Below, piece after piece: positions 30,676 through 42,062 of a stretch of 64,000 nt of DNA. The stretch covers positions 331,001 through 395,000 of the forward strand of contig RPFO01001642.1 of the NCBI GenBank assembly GCA_009746045.1, given 5' to 3'. The stretch's first letter is position 1. Each line of letters begins with the position of its first letter. The notes beneath the pieces were generated by a model, which saw only the letters and a list, made by a program, of their open reading frames with translations, did no database searches and had not been told where the DNA came from. This DNA is from Mesostigma viride. Its lineage: Eukaryota > Streptophyta > Mesostigmatophyceae > Mesostigmatales > Mesostigmataceae. The position numbers and the translations under genes were made by a program.

Positions 30676-31010
30676 ACTGGCAACAATCGACAATCACACC
30701 TGCAGGCATCAATTATACTTTATTCATCCCGACAGAAATTCAGGCCGGACCCCCCCTGCCGATGGTAAAGAAAAAGAGCCCGCGACATTATAGATCGCAA
30801 CTATCCCACCATAAATTAGAATCAGTAACTAATTTTCTCCAAGAATCGAGCATTTTTTCTGCTTTCCGCGAGCCAGATTTGTCACGTTTCGTCTAAAAGC
30901 AGTCGCCATGGCCACTTCCGCAAGGGGTGCGCGCACCGTGCACCCACTTTTCACGGTACGGAGGGTACCGCGGAATTTTTTTGGCGCGGAAAATATTCGC
31001 CGCGCCGAGT
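30676..31010 (+). repeat. Diverged relative of the hAT-like family, right part
   Basis: Contains GTCGCCATGGCCAC, CGCGCACCGTGCACC and a TTTTTCTGC/TTTTTTCGCC region related to 30300-30400 inside copy 1. With 28490-29065 it makes up an older element that copy 1 entered. Confidence 0.55.
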
Positions 31011-31103
31011 CCCCTTAAATAAAGCTTACAGGAAGGATGACGTTAATTAATCGATTGATCAATAAGCACGTGACTGTGTCCCATGGGTGCCAATACAGAG
31101 TAA

Positions 31104-31219
31104 CACCTGCAGGTTGTAGCCCAGACTGTATCTAAAACCCATAGATGCCCCTTTCTCAGGGCTATGTGTTACATATGCTCCCCACGGAGCTTTGTTCTTA
31201 ATTAATTAATTAATTAATT
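31104..31219 (+). mobile_element. Severely truncated L1-like insertion with 12-bp target duplication
   Basis: A 116-bp 3' end of the L1-like family in plus orientation, finishing in a TTAA/AATT microsatellite tail. It is flanked by the 12-bp duplication AATACAGAGTAA at 31092-31103 and 31220-31231. The body matches the complement of 32320-32420 (ATGCCCCTTTCTCAGGGCTA and TATGCTCCCCACGGAGCT shared). Confidence 0.85.
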
Positions 31220-31783
31220 AATACAGAGTAAAGGAAGGTTGGGGATAATCAAATTGCGTCGGGGGATGTACGTGGCGGCCTTCTGTGCACGCACCCACGG
31301 TCCCACGCACGGCGTGACACGCTTTTCATGTATGTGCACAATATACAATCTGGAGTGTTGTTATGCAGGCGATTGCATACGTGCATGTGCACGCGCATCC
31401 ATTGATTCGACATCTTGCTCGCCGACGAGCCATGAGCCACGAGCCACGAGGTAGCGCCATGGCTGACGGCGGAGCTCAGAACTTTTGCGTCTGAGCCCCA
31501 AATTCCGTCAGATCACTTGCAACCGATGCATCTTTTCTAGGCGCATCTGCTACTATCAACGGTTACAGCTGTAACACAGTATTGTGACCAGCCTGCAGCT
31601 ATTACGCGAACTGCTATAATTCTCCGAAGCTATAACGCAAAAAATTATCACGAGCAAACGCTCCTCTACGCAACGCAGCCTGGCGACTGCGCTCAGCCCT
31701 GAAAATACGTCTGCAGCCCCGGCTGCGGCTTTGCCCTCCGGCCCGGAAGGCAGCGGCGACGTACACTAGGACTTCGTGCACTG

Positions 31784-32307
31784 GTGGTTGCCCAGCCCCC
31801 TCCCGGGCTTGCCTCGCCCTCTGCATCGCCTGAGCCTAAACGCAGCCGCCCTGAGGATCCGCCCCCTGCCGAGCTGAGCTGGAAAGAAATCGACTTTGAC
31901 GTCACCTCAGCCACATGGTGGACACACTGCCACGCAGCTCCCACCCAGTTTATGAGTGCCGTGTTCTACGGGTCGCGCACCTCGCTTCTTGCCCTGTGCA
32001 AGCACCTTTATGTCCAAGGTCGCCTCATTCCGCCTGCCTGCAGTGATTACTCGCCGGATCTGTCCAGCTACCCCCGCCCCCGCCTTCAGCTCCTCGCCCT
32101 CTGCTCCCTCCTCGGGCGCTCTGTCGCCGAGATCTGGGCTCCCACTTCCACCTCCGAAATCCGCTCCATCATCAACAAGGCCCTCGTGCAGCACGTGACA
32201 CCCCTCGCCGCAGATCGTGTGGCGACCATGGGCGGCACGCTGGCTGCCGAGCAGCCCGAGCTTCCCCTCCCGGCTAGCTCTCCTCCACCACCACCGCCAC
32301 CTCAAAT
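31784..32307 (+). pseudogene. Possible N-terminal part of a non-LTR ORF1, function not recognised
   Basis: The 176-codon frame has no ATG near its start (GTG at 31784). It reads as a plausible protein: ELSWKEIDFDVTSATWW, FMSAVFYGSRTSLLALCKHL, ending in a Pro-rich stretch just where an antisense L1-like copy begins. I do not recognise a domain. I suggest it is the start of an ORF1-like protein that resumes at about 33215; it could also be a host gene fragment. 31232-31783 holds nothing I recognise. Confidence 0.35.
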
Positions 32308-33215
32308 TAATTAATTAATTAAAATCATAGCTCCGTGGGGAGCATATGTAACACATAGCCCTGAGAAAGGGGCGTCTATGGGTTTGTAATACAATCAGGG
32401 CGACATCCTGCAGGTGTAGGATGTACAACTATCACCTGCTCTGGGTGCACAAGGTGCACCTGCACCGCCATGATGGTTCATGCCTACTAAACAAGCACAA
32501 GCACACAGGGCGGCTTGAGGAGAGGGACTAGAAGGCCTGCATGACATATGGGGTGGAAGGTGTGTGGCTAGGCTATAGCTGGTGTACACATGGCATCTCA
32601 GCAGAGAGTAACTCCATGCATGGGCAAAGCATGACTCGAAATTGCTACGGCTATTGCAAGGGCGGCACGTAGGCATACATGGCCACATAACTAAGCTTTC
32701 TAGTCTACACTACTGCTACATTCCCTAGGCTGGGGTGGCTGGGGTGGCTGGGGCGGCAGGGATCGCCTGCCAGGGCTTGTGGGCGACGTAGATCGATGTC
32801 CGCCCCCTTCCAGTAGACCGGCTTCTGCCCCGCTGTCTGCCGGAGCTGGAGGTAGGTCGGCCATAGCTCCCGGCGCCGTTGTTGCTGCGTCAAGGTCAAG
32901 TCGTCGTCCAACGTGTAGGAGGTCCCCCCAAGCCGCTTGCGACGCTCGAGGAACTCCATCATATCCGCCATGGTGTCAAAGGTGAGGAGCAAGGGGGAGG
33001 GGCCGGCCTTACCCCGCGAGCGGGGAAGGCGCGGGTCACCCCCCGCGGCTTACCAGTGAGAGCCATGGGGACAAGGATTTTGTTCTCAAACGCCATGGGA
33101 AGGGTCTCGGAGGAGTCGTCCTGCAACGGGTCGAAGTGCTTGACTATGACGTTAAGGCTGCGCTTGGCGAGCTCGGCCTCCTCGCGGTCCACCTCCAAGC
33201 TCCTTGCCTCCACCT
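32307..33215 (-). mobile_element. L1-like non-LTR copy, 5'-truncated, with ORF1 C-terminal half
   Basis: On the minus strand the copy begins near 33215 in ORF1 and ends in a TTAA-type tail at 32307-32322. ORF1 pieces are a coiled-coil end and RRM start (LEVDREEAELAKRSLNVIV, FDPLQDDSSETLPMAFENKI) and a C-terminal domain (FLERRKRLGGTSYTLDDDLT, then QQQRRRELWPTYLQLRQTAG and KPVYWKGADIDL). A frame change lies between them near 33000. No ORF2 is present; the 3' untranslated region follows directly, so it is an internally deleted copy or a family with a separate ORF1 unit. CTCCACCACCACCG occurs at both borders, a candidate but imperfectly placed target duplication. Confidence 0.7.
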
Positions 33216-33508
33216 CCACCACCACCGACGCCCTCACCGCCCAACTCCTCGCCATCGACAAGCGCCTGCACGACAATGCCCTAGCCATCGAATGCTTGCA
33301 AAACACCGCATGCATCACTGCCCACGTGGTGAAGGACATCGCCGCCCGGCCAGCCCCTGCTGGCCCTGCCGGCGATGCCCCTCCCACCGAGACCTGGGCA
33401 GCCATACTGATGAACCACACTGGTCACCACCACCACCTCCGCCATCGCCGCCCAGCTTAAGCAGCAGACGCTGGACCTCCGCGAGGAGGCCGAGCTCGAC
33501 ACTTAGCG
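33215..33508 (+). pseudogene. ORF1-like coiled-coil fragment, plus strand
   Basis: The plus strand reads DALTAQLLAIDKRLHDNALA, then PTETWAAIL, and after a frame change AIAAQLKQQTLDLREEAELD before a stop. The last part is homologous to LEVDREEAELAKRSL encoded on the minus strand at about 33140-33215. Two ORF1 fragments therefore meet head to head. Homology is lost after about 33508. Confidence 0.55.
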
Positions 33509-34060
33509 CAGCCTTAAAATAGGTATGTACAAATAGCTGGTCAGTGGTATGCGGTACTGTATAGATTCTGTACTCAGGTATGCCGCATCAGGTTTAAGAT
33601 CGTACCGCTCTCAATTTTAAGATCGTCGGCCCTGGATTTGATTTTAGGTTTAAGATCGCAGCCCTGGGTCGGCCGGACCCCAATCCGTCCGGGGGGGGGG
33701 GGGGGTAACATTGACCTCCTGTTGAACTAAGAAGATCCGTATGATTTTGTCGCAAGATCTCTCATTGCCACCTCATTGCCTACTAAAAAAATGCCACAAG
33801 TGCAATTTGCCGACCATGGCGACGAAACGACGACTGCATTTGAGAGTTCATGGGAGGCGGTTAGTCGAACGAACCAAGGTGACGTTGAGGTATTTTCAAT
33901 TGGAAGGATACCCGGACAAAGATTAACGTGAAGAGCTTATATTAACACGGAAATGTGATTGTGTGCGAGAGGATCCAATTGTCTACGGAAGTACACTGAT
34001 GCTGCACGGCAGCTGCGGGAGAGGCTTTTGCTGCAGTGTCATCGCAAGGGGGAAGCTCAA
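33509..34060. other. Region upstream of the CASTOR/POLLUX gene
   Basis: Holds TTTAAGATCG motifs repeated around 33590-33650 and a G homopolymer at about 33691-33706. It probably includes the promoter and any non-coding leader of the following gene. The channel frame is open from 33959, but without ATG until 34061. Confidence 0.4.
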
Positions 34061-37000
34061 ATGCTGCCCCTTCAGGCCACCGGCGTCCACCATGGGTGGT
34101 GCTCAACATCGTCGGGTAATGTCCTGCTGCGTGGTGGCTCTTTCATCCACGGTGGGCTATCCAGCAGGCTCAAGCGCGTCACGACACCCGCGTGCCTCAA
34201 GTATGGACACAGGCTGCACCCATCAATTCCCGAGAGCCCCGCCCCGCGCATTCGCCCCTGCTGCTCGCTACAACCACCCTGGCCTGAGTGCCCTGTTGAG
34301 CCCCGGGCTCGCGGCCACAGAAATCACGTATTTTATGGGGTAGCACGCTCGAATAAGCAAGGGGCCAAGCTCGCAAGGGTATTGCTGGCTCTCCTAGTCG
34401 CCGCTGCGGGTGCTCTCTCCTTACCCGGGTCCGCAGTCGCCGCGTCTGCCAGCACCCAAAGTGCCTCCGTCGCTGTCGCCGAGCCATGCCTTACCCCACC
34501 GCCTGCCGGGCTGCCTGCCACGGCCGCCATCGCGACAGGCGGGTGCGTGGCGCCCCCGAGCGCACGCCCCGTGGCTCCCCGCGCGCCCTCACGATCCCCC
34601 TTCCTCCCCTCCCGCCTCCGCTCCTTCCGCCACTGGGCCACGTACAAAGTGGACCGCATGCTGGAGCGTCACCCCCAGATCTATTATTACTTCTTGGTCG
34701 CCGGTGTCGCCTCGGTGCTGCTCGGCGGCGGCCTCGCCTACTACACCCTGAACAAGGACACCCGGCCCAATTACAGCCTGCCCGAGGCCGTCTGGCACGC
34801 GTGGGGCTGCATGCTCAACCCGACCGCCCACCTCGGGGAATCCACCGCGACCAACCGGCTGCTCGCGTGGACGCTGTGCACGGTGGGCGTGTTCTTCTAC
34901 TCGCTTCTGACGTCTGCGATCGCCGTCGGCTTGCGCACGCGCGTGGACAACATCCGCGCGGGCGCTGCCGCCAACGTGGTCGAGTCTGGCCACATCCTCA
35001 TCGTGGGCACGAACGAGCACTTGCAGCCGTTGCTGGAGCAGATCCGGGTGGCCCACGAGTGCCACCGGCGCGAGTACGTGGCCGCCGCGCCCAATCCGGT
35101 CGCTCGGTTGCTGCGCGAGGCCGACGTCTGCCTGCCCAGGGTGCCCAGGGCGCTGTGGGGTCTAAATGTAGCGCTCCCTGTGGGTTCTTTCGGAAAAGGG
35201 AGAATCTCCACCGCTGCGCCCCTTTCTGGTGGGGATAGCCTAGGCAATCGTGGCGGGGACCGAGGGGGGAATCCGGGGGCTGCTGATGCTGGCTTCTGGG
35301 GGGAGGGTAAGGTCACTGGCAGCGGGAGCAGCAGCAAGGCCTCGTCCAGCGGGAGCAGCAATGCCCTTTTCCGTAACGCGCCTCTCAGCAAGATCAATAT
35401 CGATGATGTCCGGTTTAAAGATGGCGCATTTGGCGATGACGACGGGTACCACGTGCCCCGTATCCAAGAAGTGGTCGTTCTGGCCGACAAGCCCAAGTCC
35501 CAGATCGAGGCGCTGGTGGGCCGCGAGGGCACGCGGTCGCGGCTGTTCAATGTCACGTGCCGCAGCGGCAACCCGGCGGATTGGTACACCTACCGCCGCG
35601 TGAGCGCGCGCGACGCCAAGGCGGTCGTGCTGCTGGGCCAGGCATCAGGGAAGAGGGGCGACTCGGTCGCGCTGTTGCACCTGCTGGCGCTGCAGCGCGA
35701 GGGGAAGACGCCGTTGGGGGAGGAGTGGGGGGTGGACGGGGTCGGGGCAGGTGCAACTGGTTTAGCTAATGGTGGAGAGGTTGGGACGGGGGCTGGTAGT
35801 CAGTATGGTGGCGGGTGGCAGGCGGATGCTGGGGGACACTGTGGGTTGGAGGACGGGGTGGATGCCAGTGGCGCGGCTCAGGGGTATGGTGGCGTGTACA
35901 TGAATGGGTCACACACCGTGGGCCAAGCAGACCCGGGGGCCCAATCCACTATGGGGGGCGCGTCGTACACGGGTCACCAAGCAAAGACATGGGGCCAAGT
36001 GTACGTGGGTGGTCAGCCCCACACCGGGAATGGCCACCCCCACCCTCCTATCGGGGGACAAGTCAATAGGGTTATGGTTGGCCATCCCCATTCCCCCACC
36101 GGGGCCCGTGAGGTGATCGTCCAGGTGTCCAAGCCCAGCTCGTCGGAGCTGCTCCGCTCGATCGGTGGCCGCTCCATGCGCGTGAGCGGTGTGCAGGACC
36201 TGTCCCCGAAGCTGTTTGTCCAGTGCGCGCGCCAGCAGGGCCTCGCGGACGTGCTCAAGGAGCTGCTGTCGCACCGCGGCGACGTCATCAACGTGCGGGC
36301 GTACCCGGAGCTGATCGGGTGCAGGTACGGTGACCTGCGGCGCGGGCTGGATGAGGCGGTGCTGTGTGGGCTGGTCAGCCCTCGCGCGGGCTATGAGGAG
36401 GAGGATGGGCTGGACGTGAGATTCCTCCCAGAGGACGCGCACGTGATCACAGAACGAGACCGGCTGCTGGTGATCTCCCACAAGGGGTCCCTGCGCAAAC
36501 TTCCCAGCTCGCTCACCAAGGTCCGCGCGGGCGGTCCATCTAGCACGCCTTCGAGCGATGCCGTTAATCTGCTTTACTCCTCCTCCTCATCCTCCTCTTC
36601 CTTTTCTTCCTCCTCTTCCTCCACCTCGTCATTGTCATATCCATCATCATCGTCTGGTGCAGCTGCTGCATCCACGCCAGCGGCGTGTGCTCCCATGGAA
36701 CACCTGGCTAGTCCACAAGATAACCCTCTCAAACAACAAGGTGACAAACTTGTCCTCCCTGTCAACATCAACCCTGTGGTGGCCGCCTCAGAAGCAGCAT
36801 CAGGGAGCGCCAGCAACCACACCGCTCTGGGGTTGCCCTCGGTTCCCCCGCCCCCGCACACAGCCGGGTATGGGATGCCCCACCCCCAGCCGCAGCATCA
36901 CTGCCACATGGAGGAGACGGTCAGCATTAACGCGGCAGCGGCTGCACTGTCCATGTCCTCGGCAGATGCCTCCATCCGCCATCCGTCACGGGATGCATCG

Positions 37001-39599
37001 CAGCCACATCCACACAACAGCCTCCACCACCACCACCATCACCACCACCCCCATGGGCAGCAACTTCACCAACACCACGGTCACGACCACCCTACCTTGA
37101 ACTCTGGGCTGGGCCCCTCCCGCTCCCACTCGCACGAGACCCGGCCAGCTGGCTACATGATGGGAACCCAGGGCCCGGCTGGTTTGAATAACAATGACTC
37201 CCGCACTATCAGTGGCCCTGCTGGGACGGCCGTTCCGCGCAAGTCCTCGGTGCCTTGGTCTTCCTCGGGGGCGGTGCAGCGGCCAGAATTAATCGTGATC
37301 TGCGGGTGGTCGAGCTGCGTGCCAGACGTGATCAGCGAGCTGGACGCCTACTGCGCGCCAGGCAGCCACGTGGTCGTGCTCGACGAGACCCCAGCGTGGC
37401 AGCGGCAGCGCGTGCTGGCGCGCAGGGTGGCGGGCCAGCTGGTCAACCTGAGTGTCACGCACAAGGAAGGGCGCGTCATGAGCCGAACCGACATGACGGA
37501 CGCGATAATAGGGACGTTGCGGCGGCACCGGGCCGCTGTCGCCGCCGCCGGTAACGCCGCCAGCATGTCGCCATCCGTGTCACCATTGCTGTCATCGTCC
37601 GGGCCATCATCGTCCATGGCATCAGAGAATGCGTGGAGAGGGGGAGGAGGAGGAGGGTGGGTGGGACTAGGGGGGAAGGAAAGCGCCGCGGGGAAGGTGG
37701 CGTGGTCAAGCCCCTTAACCGCATCGACTTTCTCCGTCACCTCCGCATCCCCCTTGTCGATATCGTCGCCGCACGCCACCTCATCGCCCCTGCCTCATTG
37801 GCCTCCGTCCGGTGCTTCGCTGGCATCCTCCACCTCACCATCGTCATCGTCATTGCCCATGAACTCTCATGCGCACTTGCAAGCTCTATCCCCCGTGACC
37901 ATGGGGTCACACAGCGAAAAGGCAGCCACCACACAAGCGCTGGGGACTGCCAGCAGAGCGATTCGGGATGGTGGCAGCAGTGGCGGCGGTGGCAGCAGTA
38001 CGCAAGGAAACACCGTGGCTCGTGGTAGCAGCATCGTGACAGCTGTCAGCATGACCGGAACCGAGGGCCCCAGACGCAGCGATGCTTTAGCTTCGATGGG
38101 CAGCCACCCTGGGGCTTCCATGGGCAGCCACCCAATCGCCTCGCTGGGAAACCTGTATCACCAGGACCTGGATGTGTCGGTCTTTGTGGTGGCGGGGGAG
38201 GACCCCTTCACCAAGGGGGAGGCGAGCAGCGACGTGGACCGTGTGGCGGTGTACGCGGTGCTCCAGGCAGAGGAGATCTGTCGGCAGCACGGTGTGCGGC
38301 CGCGCAACCTTGTCGCAGAGCTGGTGGACGACAAAATAGGGATGCAGGTGCTGCTGAACGCAGCGCCGCTGAGGGGTGGATATGGTGGCAGTGGTGGCGG
38401 CGGCGATGGTGGTGGTGGTGGTGGCGGTGGTGGTAGTGGACAGTTGGCAGGCGCACATGGCCAGCACCCGCGTGTGGCATTCGTGTCGACCAGCGAGGTG
38501 ATGGCGCTGTTCACCTCGCAGGTGGGTGAAAGGGGCTTGTTTGGGTGTTGTTCACCGCTGGTAGTGGGAGGTGTTAGCAGCATGGTTGTACGCCACGTCT
38601 TCGGCTTCGCAAGACAACCCCCTTTAACTGTTGGTTGCAGATGATGGGTGAGGGAATTTGAGGTTGCATCACTGCGCACCGAGAGGGTCGTGTGGGTTTG
38701 AGAAGGGCATTTTTTTTTTACTCCTTAGCGCGCAAAGGTTGGGTAGGGATGGTTACTAGAAGGTATCAGGGAATGGTAACGCCTGGGGCTGGGGCCCAAT
38801 TCTCGAGAGAATGCTGAGAGGATATAGGCGGTGAATTATGCAGGCATGTGCATAATTGGCCGCACCTCTCCTTCTTGCTCCCGCCTTTAAGTAGCAGGTC
38901 CCTTGGGATATGGCGAATGGGGATGGGGAGGTAGGGGGGACAGGGGGCAGGGGCAGGGGCAGGGGTAGCACGGGAAACAACATGGGCCCAGCCATCACTA
39001 TTTGGGGAACCGTAACACAGGTTTGCATAATGGAAACGAATGCTTGGAACGCATGCTAGGTTACCAAATACTCCTTGTACTAGCTAAACTATATCATTAT
39101 ACCATATATACTACATCTATGTGAAAATGTCAACCCTTGATGGGCGGCATACGATCTACCACATTGTTGGTATAATAGAGGGCCATAAAAGTAAGGTTTT
39201 CTCTGCCCAACCGTGTGCATTTGCATGCAGGTGCTTGAGAGCCGCTACCTCAACCGTGTGTGGACGGAGCTGCTGAGCTCCTACGGATTTGAAGTGTACA
39301 TCAAAGATGCCCAAAAGTACCTGGCCTATAGCCCTGCGGCAGAGCCAGGGATGGAGCATGCTGGCAGCAGCGGAGCCAGGCAGACTGGGGCACAGGGCAT
39401 GGTGGAACAAGCGCAGTTGCCAGCATTTGAGCTGAGGGGGAGCTTTAAAGAGTTGGCGGAGAGGGCTCATGCGGCGCAGGAGGTCTTGATTGGGTACAGG
39501 AAAGATGGTGTTGTGACGCTTAACCCGGCTGACAAGGCGGCAGAGATTGTGCTCCGGCGTGGGGATGGGCTCGTGGTTCTTGCGGAGAATGCCTCTTGA
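34061..39599 (+). CDS. CASTOR/POLLUX-type ion channel, enlarged, two exons
   Basis: Exon 1 is 34061-38521 and exon 2 is 39231-39599 (about 1609 residues). The splice CAG|GTGGGT...TGCATGCAG|GTGCTT is phase 0 and joins MALFTSQ to VLESRYLNRVW, as in the conserved family C-terminus. In order: a hydrophobic, possibly targeting segment (ARVLLALLVAAAGALSLPGS); YKVDRMLERHP; a membrane segment (YYYFLVAGVASVLLGGGLAY, about 207-230); a pore loop near 240-262 (EAVWHAWGCMLNPTAHLGES); a second membrane segment (LLAWTLCTVGVFFYSLLTSA); then RCK-like modules (ESGHILIVGTNEHLQPLLEQ, EVVVLADKPKSQIEALV, SPKLFVQCARQQGLADVLKE, PELIVICGWSSCVPDVISEL, VAVYAVLQAEEICRQHG). Relatives are about 850 residues; the excess is Gly-, Ser- and His-rich inserts. 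Known members are cation channels of the nuclear or plastid envelope. The true start and location are uncertain. Confidence 0.88.
38522..39230 (+). other. Intron of the CASTOR/POLLUX gene
   Basis: A 709-bp GT-AG intron. The unspliced frame would run only to a TGA at 38642-38644. It contains a short T run near 38711, a GGGGCA-type tract near 38936-38966 and an A/T-rich stretch near 39080-39110, but no repeat shared elsewhere in the window that I can see. Confidence 0.75.
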
Positions 39600-40185
39600 T
39601 GGCCTGTCGTAAAACATGATCAAGCCGCGAGTTTGGCTCATGTCAGGGTTACACTGTCATTGCGTACTAGTTGCATGCGTGCCGATGTTTATTTTGCATG
39701 AGCATGCTTCTTTGCCGTTTGCGTTTGGCCATATGCAGCCTGAGCAGGTTTTGTGTGATATATCCGTGCGTCTTGAGGAATCATTTTGGTAATCAGCGGT
39801 ACTCACGGGTAGGCGTAACAGCCGCTGCATTAGCCAGCTGCATGCAAGCTGAGGTTCTGCAGAGCTGCGCAGTATGATGGATGACCAGTTGATCACGTAC
39901 GTTGAAGGGAATCTATATTGATCATTGGTGGTTTGTTGGTTGAGACCATAGCAGCTCCGCGGGGGAAATGTATTAATGGGCAGGTAAAGAAGATAGTTGA
40001 GACTACTCTTGGCATGAACCGTGATTGATGTTGTGACAATAATGTGTATTTGTCCTTGCACCGTGTGCTATCACGTTTAATTAGGAGGCGTGTCATATAG
40101 CTAGTGGGTATGGACATATGGATGGATCGATGTGGTAATGTCATGGGAAGACAGTAGACACGCACACATATATCTGTCTAGGCTA
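39600..40185. other. Downstream region of the channel gene
   Basis: Presumed 3' untranslated region and intergenic DNA. No convincing open frame, RNA gene or repeat is seen. Confidence 0.5.
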
Positions 40186-40356
40186 TCTAGTCGCTCTAGA
40201 CGTAAGCCAGCCATAATTTCAATGCACAAGGCTACACATTTCCATCTCCATTCATATTCATCATCCTGAACGACTCAAAAACGCGGACAAGATAACGGCA
40301 GGCTCGAGCTACCATGGTCCGGATTCTCCCGATTTCTGGCCTGCGCTGGTTGTCTC
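40186..40356 (+). repeat. Inverted-repeat partner of 45475-45655 (non-LTR fragment)
   Basis: About 170 bp, from CTAGTCGCTC to CTGCGCTGGTTGTCTC, matches the complement of 45475-45655 with scattered differences (ATGGTCCGGATTCTCCCGA identical in both). In the minus-strand copy this sequence leads directly into the reverse transcriptase, so I read it as a detached piece of the same non-LTR family. The flank 40357-40588 holds nothing I recognise. Confidence 0.8.
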
Positions 40357-40588
40357 CTTGATATATAGAGACAATGTATAGAGACCACAGCAACCTCATT
40401 GCGCATGCTATGATAACGTGCTATCATGCCAAATAGGCTTTCCCACACATACGCAGTAGTAGTATATGTACAACACACATCCCAGTACGGGCCATGCCTA
40501 ACAAGCACTTTTCTGGAAACCATACCTAACAATTAATTTATTAACATGCAACAGCGTTACGTGAGCAGAAGTCCTCAGTACATTCGAG

Positions 40589-41652
40589 TGGGATGGGACG
40601 GGATGGGATGGGATGGGATGGGATGGGATGGGATGGGATGGGATGGGATGGGATGGGATGGGATGGGATGGGATGGGATGGGATGGGATGGGATGGGATG
40701 GGATGGGATGGGATGGGATGGGATGGGATGGGATGGGATGGGATGGGATGGGATGGGATGGGATGGGATGGGATGGGATGGGATGGGATGGGATGGGATG
40801 GGATGGGATGGGATGGGATGGGATGGGATGGGATGGGATGGGATGGGATGGGATGGGATGGGATGGGATGGGATGGGATGGGATGGGATGGGATGGGATG
40901 GGATGGGATGGGATGGGATGGGATGGGATGGGATGGGATGGGATGGGATGGGATGGGATGGGATGGGATGGGATGGGATGGGATGGGATGGGATGGGATG
41001 GGATGGGATGGGATGGGATGGGATGGGATGGGATGGGATGGGATGGGATGGGATGGGATGGGATGGGATGGGATGGGATGGGATGGGATGGGATGGGATG
41101 GGATGGGATGGGATGGGATGGGATGGGATGGGATGGGATGGGATGGGATGGGATGGGATGGGATGGGATGGGATGGGATGGGATGGGATGGGATGGGATG
41201 GGATGGGATGGGATGGGATGGGATGGGATGGGATGGGATGGGATGGGATGGGATGGGATGGGATGGGATGGGATGGGATGGGATGGGATGGGATGGGATG
41301 GGATGGGATGGGATGGGATGGGATGGGATGGGATGGGATGGGATGGGATGGGATGGGATGGGATGGGATGGGATGGGATGGGATGGGATGGGATGGGATG
41401 GGATGGGATGGGATGGGATGGGATGGGATGGGATGGGATGGGATGGGATGGGATGGGATGGGATGGGATGGGATGGGATGGGATGGGATGGGATGGGATG
41501 GGATGGGATGGGATGGGATGGGATGGGATGGGATGGGATGGGATGGGATGGGATGGGATGGGATGGGATGGGATGGGATGGGATGGGATGGGATGCATGG
41601 GATGGGATGGGATGGGATGGGATGGGATGGGATGGGATGGGATGGGATGGGA
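40589..41652. repeat. GGATG pentanucleotide array, about 212 units
   Basis: About 1.06 kb of essentially perfect GGATG repeats, with one GGACG near the left end and one GGATGCATGG interruption at about 41592. Frames of 350-378 codons on both strands follow from a stop-free 15-bp codon period and are not genes. The right end adjoins the 3' end of a minus-strand non-LTR element. Confidence 0.98.
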
Positions 41653-41689
41653 TATGGATGGAGCTACTCAATAGCTATCTAACACCTAA

Positions 41690-41965
41690 TTACGGGGTTG
41701 TGGGCACCACGGCCAGAATCCGAATGTGAATGCCAAACTGGGTCACACACGGAGCCCCCACTGATTTGGGGGTGGTCTCCTTCATGACTTCCTGCCACCT
41801 ATCCTTGCGAACCATCTGCCTCCAGATTACAGACATGCCAGGGGGCTGCCCTGGCGTGAGCCCATTGCGACGTGGGTAGCACATATCCATGCCTAGCCTA
41901 TCCCGGAAAGTCCACGGGTGGCGCCCTGGCCGCGCTCGGCAGTGGGGCACGCCATGTGAGAACAA
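41690..41965 (-). pseudogene. C-terminal tail of the non-LTR reverse transcriptase
   Basis: The 91-codon frame contains RPGRHPWTFRDRLGMDMC, GLTPGQPPGMSVIWRQMV and RKDRWQEVMKE. This resembles the C-terminal tails of RTE/CR1-type elements (PGRPxxTWRDxL...RERWR). It lies on the same strand and just beyond the hAT insertion from the RT core. Confidence 0.6.
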
Positions 41966-42062
41966 AACGCCCAGGTTGGGCGGGCTTGGTGCCTGCTATC
42001 CATTGTGTCTACCTGATCTGTGTGTGCGAGGTGCCCGGCTAGGCCCAGGCGCCTGTGCCTAA

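Noticed and set aside
32879-33460. 193-codon plus-strand gene
   Set aside because: It reads across the junction of two oppositely oriented ORF1 fragments; only the part after about 33215 looks protein-like.
33741-33926. 61-codon frame upstream of the channel gene
   Set aside because: Short, no domain, out of frame with the channel; no splice pair linking them was found.
40541-41729. Open frames of 350-378 codons (GMGWD or HPIPS repeats)
   Set aside because: Translation of the GGATG microsatellite in several frames; no unique sequence inside.
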